A stretch of 64,000 nucleotides of DNA from PALSA-693 sp963702305 (lineage in GTDB: Bacteria > Actinomycetota > Acidimicrobiia > Acidimicrobiales > Palsa-688), in NCBI GenBank assembly GCA_963702305.1, contig CAVPBX010000007.1:310001-374000 (forward strand). The letters are read 5' to 3'. Below, one piece after another: positions 36,569 to 44,971 of the stretch (position 1 is the stretch's first letter; each line of letters opens with the position of its first letter). The notes under the pieces are model-generated. The model did no database searches and had not been told where the DNA came from. It was given only the letters and a program-made list of their open reading frames with translations. A program made the translations under genes and the position numbers.

Positions 36569-38845
36569 TCAACGGGGTTCGAGACCAGCGAGCAAGGCGT
36601 CGTAGCTGGCGCCGACCGCCTCGATCGACATCTCCTGGGCCCGGGCGATGGCCACCGCTCCGAGCCGCTGGCGGAGCGCCGGATCCCCGGCCAACTCCGA
36701 CAGGGCCTTGAAGAGATCGTCGGCCTCGTTGCTGGGCGGAATGACGCCCGCCCCGTCGGTCAGGACCTGATCCCCCCCTGCTTCGGGTCCTGCCACGCAG
36801 GCCAGTCCGCAGGCCATCGCCTCGCTCAGGCTGTTGGAGAGGCCCTCCCGCCGCGAGGGCAGCACGAACACGTCCGCCGCCCAGAGGTAACGCTCGACGT
36901 CGCGGACGACGCCGATGAAGTCCACCACCTCGTCCAGGCCCCCCTGACGGACCTGAGCTCGGAGCTGATCTCCGCACTCGTCGGGGGCGCTGCCCCCGCC
37001 GACCAGCAGGAGTCGGGCTGGCTGCCCGGTGGCGACCAGCCGAGCGAAGGCTTCCACCAGCCGGTCGACCCCTTTGAGGGATCGCAGGTGACCGGTGTAG
37101 ATGACCACGAAGTCGTCGCCGTCCGCGCCGAGGTCGGCCCGGCGCTGATGCCGCTGCGCCGGAGTGGGTGGGTGGAATCGTTCGGTGTCGACCGGTATCG
37201 GGATCACCCTGAGCGAAGCGCCCCGGAGTCCCACGTCCGCCAGTTCGGCCCCGATGGCGGGCGTCAGGACCACGTGATGGCAGCGGTTGAGCACCGCCCG
37301 GCGGACGGCCCGTTGGATCCGCCGCAGCGGGTCTGCCGCCGGCGCGAGGACATCGGTCGCGTCGCCGAGCCCGGCCCAGATGAGGACCGTCCGGCGCAGC
37401 ATCGCCGCCGCCGCCGCGCTCAGCACGAAGTCGGGGTACATCACTACCTGCAGGGACTCAACATGACGGCGGTGCCGGATCAACCACCCGGCCAGCATGA
37501 CGACGCTCAGCTTGTCACCGATGCCACCCGCACCGGGCGACAGGAACCGGGCTACCGGTACGCCTTGGCGGTCTTCTCTCGCCGGCCAGGTGCGCTCCCG
37601 CCGGCGCGTCACGACGAGCACCGTCCGCCCCTGGGCCATGAGGCCGAGCGCCTGGTTGCGGGCCTGGCGGCTGGTGCCACCCATCATCGGATCGAAGTCC
37701 GGCACGGCGATAACCGCTGTCCGCGGCCAGGACGGAGGCGGGACCGCGGCGATCCTGTCCAGCAGTTCGCCAACCCGCTCATCGAGCACGTAGCGCTCGG
37801 CGACCCGAGCGGGACCGGCCGCGGCGCAGCGGCGCCAGAGGGCGTCGTCGGAGAGCAGGGATTCGAGCGCGCCGGTCAGGGCGTGGGCGTCCCCGGGGGG
37901 TACGAGCAAACCCGCCGGCCCCAGCAGCTCAGGAGGGCCACCGTGGTCGGTAGCAACGACCGGGACGCCCACGCTCATGGCCTCGAGCACGGCGAGCGAT
38001 TGGGATTCCGCTTCGACGCTGGGTGCCACCGCGGCAGTCCAACGTCGGACCCGGTCGAGTGGCTCGGAGAGGTAGCCCAAGAAGCGGATCCGGTCGGCCA
38101 CGCCGGCCAACTCGGCCTGGGTACGCAGGGCGGCGGCGTAGTCGTGATCTTTGGGGAGCGCGTCCCCCACCAGCTCCAGGACCACCTCGGGGCGGTCAAG
38201 CCGCGAGAAGGCGTCCAGCAGGATGTGCTGGCCTTTGCCCGGAGTCAGGGCCCCTACGCAGCCCACGACCCGCGGCGAGACCGCAGGCCCGGCAGACGGA
38301 GGAACCGGCCACTGGGTGCCGTTGGGCACGACCTCAGCCGCGATGCCGGCGTCGGACAGCGCGGCCGCGGCGGCGGCGGAGACGGTGATGGTGGACGTCA
38401 CCTGGCCCCGGAGCAGGCGAAGCAGGCGGACCCGGTCGGGCCGGGTGACCACCTCGTGGACGAGTAGCACCACCGGGACGGCGAGACGGGCGAGCGCGAC
38501 CGCCGGCAGCCCGAAGATCCCGTTGACCACCACCGCGTCGGCTCCCTTGGCCGCCCGCCGCAGGGCGCGCCCCGCGGCGAGCACCCGCATTCCCAGCCGG
38601 AGGTAAGCCACGGGTCTCGGTCCCGCCGGGAGCTTCAGTTCGGGGATGGCCACGGTCCGGATCCCATCGGTCTCCAGGTCGCGGGCCAGCGGCCCTGGCG
38701 GGCACAGGCAGCGCACCGTCCAGCCCCGCGCCACGGCCGCCACGAGCATGCGGCGCAAGGCGAGTTCCGCACCGCCCCGAAGTCCCGCCGGCTCCAAGAC
38801 CGTGAGCTCGGTGCCGGCCGTCTCCTCCCCCGGGGACGAACTCAC
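36569..38845 (-). CDS. Tandem double glycosyltransferase (two GT4 domains in one chain)
   Basis: 758 aa with two complete GT-B units. Unit 1 (about 1-370): 'GLRGGAELALRRML', 'VGALTPGKGQHILLDAF', donor site 'EAESQSLAVLEAMSVGVPVV'. Unit 2 (about 380-758): 'MMGGTSRQARNQALGL', 'YTGHLRSLKGVDRLVEAF', donor site 'REGLSNSLSEAMACGLA'. It may add two successive sugars. No stop or ribosome site separates the halves, so this is a genuine fusion in the sequence given. Confidence 0.88.
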   Translation of the reverse strand: MSSSPGEETAGTELTVLEPAGLRGGAELALRRMLVAAVARGWTVRCLCPPGPLARDLETDGIRTVAIPELKLPAGPRPVAYLRLGMRVLAAGRALRRAAKGADAVVVNGIFGLPAVALARLAVPVVLLVHEVVTRPDRVRLLRLLRGQVTSTITVSAAAAAALSDAGIAAEVVPNGTQWPVPPSAGPAVSPRVVGCVGALTPGKGQHILLDAFSRLDRPEVVLELVGDALPKDHDYAAALRTQAELAGVADRIRFLGYLSEPLDRVRRWTAAVAPSVEAESQSLAVLEAMSVGVPVVATDHGGPPELLGPAGLLVPPGDAHALTGALESLLSDDALWRRCAAAGPARVAERYVLDERVGELLDRIAAVPPPSWPRTAVIAVPDFDPMMGGTSRQARNQALGLMAQGRTVLVVTRRRERTWPAREDRQGVPVARFLSPGAGGIGDKLSVVMLAGWLIRHRRHVESLQVVMYPDFVLSAAAAAMLRRTVLIWAGLGDATDVLAPAADPLRRIQRAVRRAVLNRCHHVVLTPAIGAELADVGLRGASLRVIPIPVDTERFHPPTPAQRHQRRADLGADGDDFVVIYTGHLRSLKGVDRLVEAFARLVATGQPARLLLVGGGSAPDECGDQLRAQVRQGGLDEVVDFIGVVRDVERYLWAADVFVLPSRREGLSNSLSEAMACGLACVAGPEAGGDQVLTDGAGVIPPSNEADDLFKALSELAGDPALRQRLGAVAIARAQEMSIEAVGASYDALLAGLEPR

Positions 38846-38865
38846 TTCAACTCACGCTACTGCGT

Positions 38866-40716
38866 TCACTTACTGCTGGTGGCGCCCAGGGCCACCACCG
38901 GCGACGGCGTCAGCCCGGCGGCCGAGCCGTAGAAGGGGGCATCGCCGAAGGCGAACACCCCCCCGTCCGAAGCCACCATCCAATAGCCGTGACCACTCTG
39001 CGTCGCCGCCATGCCCACGATGGGCTGGTTGAGCCGGATATTGCCCGTCGACCCGTGAAAGCGGGCGTCACCAAACGAGAACACCCCACCATCCGACGCC
39101 ACCAGCCAATAACCCTGCCCGGTCGAAGTCGCCGCCATGCCCACGATGGGCTGGTTGAGCCGGATATTGCCCGTCGACCCGTGAAAGCGGGCGTCGCCAA
39201 AGGCGAACACCCCCCCATCCGAAGCCACCATCCAATAGCCGTGACCACTCGGAGTCGCCGCCATGCCCACGATGGGCTGGTTGAGCCGGATATTGCCCGT
39301 CGACCCGTGAAAGCGGGCGTCACCAAACGAGAACACCCCACCATCCGACGCCACCAGCCAATAACCCTGCCCGGTCGAAGTCGCCGCCATGCCCACGATC
39401 GGCTGGTTGAGCCGGATATTGCCCGTCGAGCCATAAAAGCGAGCGTCGCCGAAGGCGAACACCCCACCATCCGACGCCACCATCCAATAGCCGTGACCAC
39501 TCGGCGTCGCCGCCAGACCCACCACCGGCCGGGCCAGGGGGCTCGGGGCCGACCCGAACGTGGGGCTTCCTCCGTAGGCGAAGAGCGTCCCGTCGCGGTT
39601 GACGATCCTGAAACCGGCGACCGATGGGGACGTCGCGGCCGACCGGACCGGGCCGGACGCACTACGACCCGCCGCGGTCAGAAAGGCGTAATAGGCGGGC
39701 TTCGGGCTTCCGTTGTAGGCGATGATCCCGAAGTTGTCCTGGTCGTAAGCGAGGTTGCTCCCCGCGTCCTGCCAGTAGCTGAACAGGGGTCCGGCCCACG
39801 GCCACGCCGCGGCAGCCGCGTAGGCTTGCGAGAGCATGGCGGCTTGTACCGTCGGGCTGACGGCGTCGGTGGCGACACCGGTGGGCGCGCCGTACTCCGT
39901 CAGCCAGATCTTTTTGGCCCCATCGCCGTGCCCGCTCATGAGATTGTGCAGCGAGGGCAGGTCGTAGAAGGTGTTCCACGAATCCGGCGCGGTCGGCATG
40001 TCGGGAAAGCTCGAGGGGTGGACAGACAGGGCGTCGAAGTACCCGGCGGCGCCGGCGGCGTACATTTGGGTCACGAAGGTCGTCGGCGACAGCTCGCTCC
40101 GGTCGGACGCGTCGACGGCCGGGGACAGCGCCCCCGCTACGACTTCGGCTCCCGGATCGACGCCCTTCAGGGCCCGATAGCCCGCCTTCAATGTCGCGGT
40201 GTACGCCGCGGGGTTGACCGCCGATCCCCAGCTGCCCGCCAGGTTGGGTTCGTTCCAGATCTCCCAGGCGTGCAGTCCCATGGGGGCGTAATGGCGGGCG
40301 GCCGCCGTCATGAACGCGGCGAAGGCGGTCGGGCTCCCAGGCGTCGGCTCCCAGTTCGGCGTGTAGTCGGGCACGGCCAGGACGTTGATGCCACGGGCGA
40401 GGGCACCCTGGATGACCGGATCGGGTTCGGACCAGTCGAATGTCCCCGGCGACGGCTCGACGTTGGGCCAGAACAGGTCGACCCGCAGCCATTTGGCGCC
40501 GCTGGCGGCGATGGCGTCCAGCGTCCCCGCCAACGCCGTTCCCGAGAGCGTCTGGATCTGGGCCTCGGGCGTGATCCCGGCCATGGCTGGGTAGACCACG
40601 GGGGTCGAGGCGGCGGCCGGCGACAGGGTCTCGATCGCCGGCCAGCCGAAGGCCGCTGCGGCCGTGACCGCCACCGACGCGCCGACCACTCTCGCCAACC
40701 GCTGGTATCGGGGCAT
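38866..40716 (-). CDS. Secreted GH39-like glycoside hydrolase with six C-terminal 42-aa repeats
   Basis: 616 aa. Signal peptide at 1-36 ('VVGASVAVTAAAAFGWP'). A (beta/alpha)8 glycosidase domain follows with 'WEIWNEPN' (acid/base Glu) and 'IWLTEYGAP' (probable nucleophile Glu), as in GH39/clan A. Residues about 370-616 are six 42-aa repeats of the same kind as in the 12568-15636 protein: one diverged, then 'GHGYWMVASDGGVFAFGDA' and 'GQGYWLVASDGGVFSFGDA' types in alternation. Probably trims or remodels the locus's polysaccharide, with the repeats as a binding or propeller module. Confidence 0.87.
   Translation of the reverse strand: MPRYQRLARVVGASVAVTAAAAFGWPAIETLSPAAASTPVVYPAMAGITPEAQIQTLSGTALAGTLDAIAASGAKWLRVDLFWPNVEPSPGTFDWSEPDPVIQGALARGINVLAVPDYTPNWEPTPGSPTAFAAFMTAAARHYAPMGLHAWEIWNEPNLAGSWGSAVNPAAYTATLKAGYRALKGVDPGAEVVAGALSPAVDASDRSELSPTTFVTQMYAAGAAGYFDALSVHPSSFPDMPTAPDSWNTFYDLPSLHNLMSGHGDGAKKIWLTEYGAPTGVATDAVSPTVQAAMLSQAYAAAAAWPWAGPLFSYWQDAGSNLAYDQDNFGIIAYNGSPKPAYYAFLTAAGRSASGPVRSAATSPSVAGFRIVNRDGTLFAYGGSPTFGSAPSPLARPVVGLAATPSGHGYWMVASDGGVFAFGDARFYGSTGNIRLNQPIVGMAATSTGQGYWLVASDGGVFSFGDARFHGSTGNIRLNQPIVGMAATPSGHGYWMVASDGGVFAFGDARFHGSTGNIRLNQPIVGMAATSTGQGYWLVASDGGVFSFGDARFHGSTGNIRLNQPIVGMAATQSGHGYWMVASDGGVFAFGDAPFYGSAAGLTPSPVVALGATSSK
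38890..39600 (-). repeat. 126-bp tandem repeat array, six copies, two alternating types
   Basis: Units code 42 residues each. 'YWMVASDGGVFAF' and 'YWLVASDGGVFSF' versions alternate, so the sequence also has a 252-bp period, suggesting duplication of a two-unit block. Related to the array at 14890-15633. Confidence 0.88.
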
Positions 40717-41015
40717 GCCACAGTGCTTCGGCCGGTCAATAACCGACCTTTAGGGGCAAAACCCGAAATTTCTGCCGTTTTCGTGGGCGATGTAGGCCAT
40801 TTGCCCTCAATGTCGCCGGGACTCCGGCCGATGATGAACGCAGGCGTCGGCGTGAGGATCGCTATCTCAAACGGTGATGATGGAAGGCTGATGCGACTCA
40901 ATAAGCGGTACGCCAGGTGGGGCTGTGACATCATGGCGAGATGCCCCGGGGTGACGCGTAAGCCTCGCCCTGGGACCGGCCCAGGCCGGCCCCACCGTTT
41001 CGGCGGAGTATCAGG
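40717..41015. promoter_or_regulatory. Divergent intergenic region between the GH39-like and DivIVA-like genes
   Basis: About 300 bp, noticeably more A/T-rich than the genes around it. It must hold both promoters. A small hairpin CCTGGG-ACCGG-CCCAGG lies near 40970. No riboswitch class could be recognised. Confidence 0.4.
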
Positions 41016-41600
41016 ATGACAGCAGAATGGAATCCGATGGCTCTCACACCTGACGAGGTGGCAAGCGTCGAGTTCCCCTCCGGATTGCGGGGATGGGACC
41101 GGGAGGAGGTCAAGGCGTTTCTCGCCGGCGTGGCCGGGGACTACCAGGCGGCCCTCGATGAGTCCGCCCGGTGGGCCGGAGTATGCGCCGACCTACGGGG
41201 TCAGGTGGGGCGACTGGAAGAGCAGCTGGCCATCACCCAGACCAGGCTGCGGAATGCGCAAGTAGCGACGGCCACCGCGGAGGAGGAGCGGGATCAGGCC
41301 ATCGCCCAGCTCGCGGACGGGATGCCGCTCGGCGACGCCTCCAATACCGGTCCAGCCACCATCAGCGCCGGCCGGCCGGTCAGCGCCCTCGACGCCTTCG
41401 CCGAGCTCGGCGACGGGATCGCAAAAGTGCTGCGTAGTGCGGCCCAAGCCGCAGCCGCAATGCAGCTGACCGCGGAGCGACGCGCCGAACAGGTGCGCAC
41501 CGAAGCGGCGGAGTACGCCGACCGGGTTCGCTCGGAGGCTGACCAGTACGCGGAGCAGCGACGGGCGTCGGAGCTCCGGCTACACCGGGGCTCGACCTGA
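41016..41600 (+). CDS. DivIVA/coiled-coil protein
   Basis: 194 aa. The N-terminus 'LTPDEVASVEFPSGLRGWDREEVKAFL' has the DivIVA lipid-binding pattern (Val-Phe-Arg-Gly-Tyr/Trp-Asp..EV..FL), followed by coiled coil (about 60-105), a Gly/Pro hinge and a second coiled coil rich in Ala/Glu/Arg ('AERRAEQVRTEAAEYADRV'). DivIVA proteins mark poles and septa and recruit wall-synthesis machinery. Its place here hints that polysaccharide assembly is localised in the cell; that is inference. Confidence 0.78.
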   Translation: MTAEWNPMALTPDEVASVEFPSGLRGWDREEVKAFLAGVAGDYQAALDESARWAGVCADLRGQVGRLEEQLAITQTRLRNAQVATATAEEERDQAIAQLADGMPLGDASNTGPATISAGRPVSALDAFAELGDGIAKVLRSAAQAAAAMQLTAERRAEQVRTEAAEYADRVRSEADQYAEQRRASELRLHRGST

Positions 41601-41700
41601 TCCGACGCCCTCTGGGCGGAACGCAGATCCGAATCAGGCGACTGATGTGGCGGCGGCCTGATCCCCGCGGCCGTGGGGCCGGCTGTCGGGCAGCTCCATG

Positions 41701-43146
41701 TCACCGCGGGGCACTGCGGCCAAGGGCGGGTGGAGGCCGCGCGGCACCTGCTTCGACCAGCGCGTCGCCTTCGCCGTGATCGAGCCCGAAGAACGTGCGG
41801 ACGGTGCGCAGGATGATGAAGACGTCCTGCCACAGCGACCAATTCTCGATGTACTGGTTGTCGAAGCGGGTCCGCTCGCTGATCGAGGTATCGCCGCGTA
41901 ACCCGTGGATCTGGGCCGAACCGGTGATGCCCGGCGGAACCCGCAAACGATCGTCGTAGGAGGCCACCTTGACCCGGAAGTCCCGCACGAAACGGGGCCG
42001 CTCGGGACGCGGACCGACCAGTGACATGTCACCGCGCGCCACGTTCCACAGTTGGGGCAGTTCGTCCAGGCCGGTCTTGCGCAGGATCCGCCCGACCGGA
42101 GTCACCCGGGTGTCTCGTGCCACGGACCAAGTGGAGTCCGAGTCGGCGTTCATGACCATCGACCGGAACTTGAGCACCGTGATGAGCCGCCCATCCTGGC
42201 CGACCCGTTCCTGGCGGAAGAGCGCCGGACCCCGGCTCGTCAGGCGGATGGCCGCCACGATGGCTCCGTACAGGGGTGCGATCACCAACAGCCCGGTGCC
42301 GGCGACGGCGACGTCGATCACCCGCTTGATGCGCCAGGCACCCGATCGGAAGGCGGAACGCTGCAAGCGCACCAGGGGCAGCCCCCACACCTTGTCCACC
42401 TTGGCCCCGCGGGCGTCCACCCCCAACTCGAACAGCCGGGGCAGCACGTGGATCTCCACCGAGGCTTGGCGGCACGACCGCACGATCTTGACCATGTCGG
42501 GGTCCCGGGTAGCACCGAAGGCGATGATGACCCGGCTCACGCAGTGCTCGAGCAGCACCGGGTCCAGCCGGTCGACCGAACCGAGCATCGGTGCGGGCAG
42601 CTCCGCGTCGTCGAATCCATCCAGGAAACCGACCGGGCGCAAACCGTACGACGGGTGGTCGTGCAGCAGCTGGACCAATTCTGCGCCCACCTGACCGGCG
42701 CCGATCACCAAGGTCGACTCGACCAGCCAGCCTCGGGCCCGGGCCGCCCGCAGGATGATGTACGTCACGGCGCGGGCGCTCAACAACAGCCCGATGGCGA
42801 TTGCGCCCATCCGCAGGACCGGCGCCGCGGCTGCGCTACCCGCGACCACGGCGACGGCCAGGAGCGGGAGAGCCAGGCAGCCGGCCAACGCCCCCGCTTC
42901 CTCGCTCAGCAGCGGGGAGATCCGGACGCGGTAATGGCCGCGCACGGCCAGGACAACGAGGGCCATACCGGAGAAGAGCAACCCCCAGACCAAGGCGACG
43001 TCAGAAACCGCCACGCCGGCCCAGAGACCCGAGATGTCCGCCACGAGAATCATGGCGCCAGCGATGAGCCGGACCCGCCGGAACCGGACCGGCGGCGTGC
43101 GCCGACCGCCCACGATGGCGCACGGTGAAGAAAGCTGGATGTCCAT
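41701..43146 (-). CDS. Polyprenyl glycosylphosphotransferase (WbaP/CpsE-type initiating enzyme)
   Basis: 481 aa. Several N-terminal helices, a CoA-binding-like domain ('LVIGAGQVGAELVQLL'), then the catalytic bacterial sugar transferase domain with 'KRVIDVAVAGTGLLVIAPL', 'LFRQERVGQDGR', 'VLKFRSM' and 'KTGLDELPQLWNVARGDMS'. It transfers the first sugar-phosphate to undecaprenyl phosphate and so starts the repeat unit. ATG 43146 chosen (MDIQLSSP); upstream codons of the frame overlap the LPFTG gene. Confidence 0.92.
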   Translation of the reverse strand: MDIQLSSPCAIVGGRRTPPVRFRRVRLIAGAMILVADISGLWAGVAVSDVALVWGLLFSGMALVVLAVRGHYRVRISPLLSEEAGALAGCLALPLLAVAVVAGSAAAAPVLRMGAIAIGLLLSARAVTYIILRAARARGWLVESTLVIGAGQVGAELVQLLHDHPSYGLRPVGFLDGFDDAELPAPMLGSVDRLDPVLLEHCVSRVIIAFGATRDPDMVKIVRSCRQASVEIHVLPRLFELGVDARGAKVDKVWGLPLVRLQRSAFRSGAWRIKRVIDVAVAGTGLLVIAPLYGAIVAAIRLTSRGPALFRQERVGQDGRLITVLKFRSMVMNADSDSTWSVARDTRVTPVGRILRKTGLDELPQLWNVARGDMSLVGPRPERPRFVRDFRVKVASYDDRLRVPPGITGSAQIHGLRGDTSISERTRFDNQYIENWSLWQDVFIILRTVRTFFGLDHGEGDALVEAGAARPPPALGRSAPR

Positions 43147-43150
43147 GAGT

Positions 43151-43483
43151 TCAGTCCGTGGAGTGACGGGTCCGGCTGCGCCGGACGAGCACTGCACCCA
43201 CGCCGATGGCGGCCAAGCCGATTCCGCCCAACTCGACGACGTCGGAACCAGTAAACGGCAAAGTGCCGGAACTGGCGGCGGCGGCAGGGGCCGCCACGGG
43301 CACCGGGTCATAGTCCACCGCCGGTACCGAGCTCACGCTCGGGGTGGGGCAGCTCAGGGCGGGGTACGTGGAGCAGGCTTGGGTTCGCACCTGTGCCGAC
43401 GCCACTGTCGCCGGCACCACGGAGAGTGCTATTACCGCCACCACTCCCAGTCCCAGTTTCACCTGCATGAATCGTGATTTCAT
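43151..43483 (-). CDS. Small LPFTG sortase-anchored surface protein
   Basis: 110 aa. ATG 43483 with GGAGGGG close upstream. Signal peptide ('LGLGVVAVIALSVVPATVASA'), a short Pro/Ala/Ser-rich mature part with two Cys ('TQACSTYPALSCPTP'), then the full sorting signal: 'LPFTG', hydrophobic helix 'VVELGGIGLAAIGVGAVLV' and basic tail 'RRSRTRHSTD'. It would be linked to the cell wall by a sortase encoded elsewhere. It ends 4 bp before the sugar transferase start, so they are co-transcribed. Confidence 0.85.
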   Translation of the reverse strand: MKSRFMQVKLGLGVVAVIALSVVPATVASAQVRTQACSTYPALSCPTPSVSSVPAVDYDPVPVAAPAAAASSGTLPFTGSDVVELGGIGLAAIGVGAVLVRRSRTRHSTD

Positions 43484-43719
43484 AGCCCCTCCAAGCGTGG
43501 CCCCGTCATGACTGACATCATAGACCCCCACTCAGCGTGGTGCTAGCGGGAATAGGCAAAATGCGGCGATCTGGGCGCTTGGAGGGCGCCACATGGGGTG
43601 GTGTTGGGCTGGCGTTGAGGACTCGCCAACGGAAGTCATAGAAACTGCATAGAATGAAGTATAGACGCTTTCCGGAATTGCGCCGATGCGCCACGCGCGT
43701 CCGGCGCGGAGCCGGCGGC

Positions 43720-43725
43720 TAGCTT
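43720..43725 (+). promoter_or_regulatory. -10 box (TAGCTT) of a leaderless promoter
   Basis: TAGCTT ends 8 bp before GTG 43734, the start of a 22-codon frame ahead of the 2H phosphoesterase gene. The same TAGCTT-8 bp-GTG arrangement occurs at 49701-49715. Confidence 0.45.
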
Positions 43726-43733
43726 GGTCGACC

Positions 43734-43802
43734 GTGCCGAGGCCGACTGCGCCCGGCGAAGGAACGCACTTTCAAGCGTTCTCCAGCCCGAACCTCTCGT
43801 GA
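43734..43802 (+). CDS. Possible 22-codon leader peptide
   Basis: GTG 43734 opens MPRPTAPGEGTHFQAFSSPN-Leu-Ser and stops with TGA at 43800-43802, overlapping the GTG start (43799) of the next gene as GTGA. The promoter spacing fits this start. It could couple translation, or a one-base error could have split one longer N-terminus. Tentative. Confidence 0.3.
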   Translation: MPRPTAPGEGTHFQAFSSPNLS

Positions 43803-44971
43803 GTGCGCTCATCGTCCCCGTCCCTGCCGCGGAGGTCGCCGTGGGGCGCCTACGGAGACGGTTGGACCCGTCGGCTGACGCCGGGATGCCGGCACACGTC
43901 TCGATCCTCGTCCCCTTTGCCGATGGCCCTGCCGCGTCGCCTGCCGTACTCGATGGGCTCGCCGACCTCTTCAGTCGCTTCCCGCCCTTCGATTTCAGGC
44001 TGGCGCAGCCGGGATGGTTCGGCCAGCGCGTCCTCTACCTCGCACCCACACCGGCGACGCCGTTCGCCGCACTGACGACAGCGGTCTGGTCGAACTTCCC
44101 CGAGTACCCCCCGTACGCCGGAGCCTTCGACGACGTGGTCCCTCACCTTACGATCGGCGAAGGAGCGCCGCGCTGGCGGCTGCGACGCGCCGAGCGACAC
44201 GTCGCGGCGCGCCTTCCGGTACGGGCCTCGGCGACCGAGGTCTGGCTGATGTCGGCCCAGGCCGTTCGGGGGAAGGAGTCGTGGCAAGTCGTCAAGCGGT
44301 TCCCCCTCGGGCGCGGCGACGGGGGTGGCGCGAAGTCGGCGCGGACGGTCTGCTGGCCGGCGCTACCGCCAGGTGACGGTCACGGGGGCGGAGGTGGCCT
44401 GAACGTTGGTCGGGCCGGCGTTGGCCACATAGGCCACATACCGCTGCGTGGACGCCGCCGACTGGCTCACCACCGCCGACACCGACGTACCCGACGGGGC
44501 GTGCGCCACCAACGCACCCGTGGTGGAGTCGTACACCCAGATCCCATACGGCGTCGGACCCACGTCCTGATTCGCAGTCGCCGTCAAGACCACCGACGCC
44601 CCCACCGCCGGAGTCGCCGACGACGCCGACAAGCCCACCGCATACCCATTGGTCGCCACCACATAGCTGAACTGATCCGCCACCCCCGTCGCGCTGGTCC
44701 CCGCCGACGAGGTCACCGTCACATCCACCGCGCCCGAACCAGCCGGCGCCACCGCCGTGATCGACGACACCGAGCTCACCTTGAAACTCGCCGCCGGCAC
44801 CGTCCCGAAACTCACCCCCGTCGCCCCCGTGAAATTCGTCCCCGACACGGTCACCGACGTCCCCCCGCCGACGGACCCGACCCCGGCGCCAACCCACTCA
44901 CCGACGGGACCCCCACCGGCGGCGGAGCCGAACCAGCCCAGGTGACGGTCACGGGGGCGGAGGTGGCCTGA
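43799..44971 (+). CDS. 2'-5' RNA ligase-like (2H phosphoesterase) protein; 3' end unreliable
   Basis: The two HxS/T motifs of the 2H family are present: 'PAHVSILVPF' and 'VPHLTIGEG'. The family includes LigT and cyclic phosphodiesterases. Protein-like sequence ends at about 44310 ('WQVVKRFPLG', about 170 aa, the normal size). The literal frame has no stop until 44971 because it runs antisense through the duplicated beta-sandwich repeats of the opposite gene; that tail (rich in Arg/His) is not believable. A lost stop or indel near 44310-44400 is likely. Confidence 0.65.
   Translation: MSALIVPVPAAEVAVGRLRRRLDPSADAGMPAHVSILVPFADGPAASPAVLDGLADLFSRFPPFDFRLAQPGWFGQRVLYLAPTPATPFAALTTAVWSNFPEYPPYAGAFDDVVPHLTIGEGAPRWRLRRAERHVAARLPVRASATEVWLMSAQAVRGKESWQVVKRFPLGRGDGGGAKSARTVCWPALPPGDGHGGGGGLNVGRAGVGHIGHIPLRGRRRLAHHRRHRRTRRGVRHQRTRGGVVHPDPIRRRTHVLIRSRRQDHRRPHRRSRRRRRQAHRIPIGRHHIAELIRHPRRAGPRRRGHRHIHRARTSRRHRRDRRHRAHLETRRRHRPETHPRRPREIRPRHGHRRPPADGPDPGANPLTDGTPTGGGAEPAQVTVTGAEVA

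Noticed and set aside
44400..44971. Real C-terminal extension of the 2H phosphoesterase
   Set aside because: This stretch is antisense to the duplicated IPT/TIG unit and reads as Arg/His-rich nonsense.
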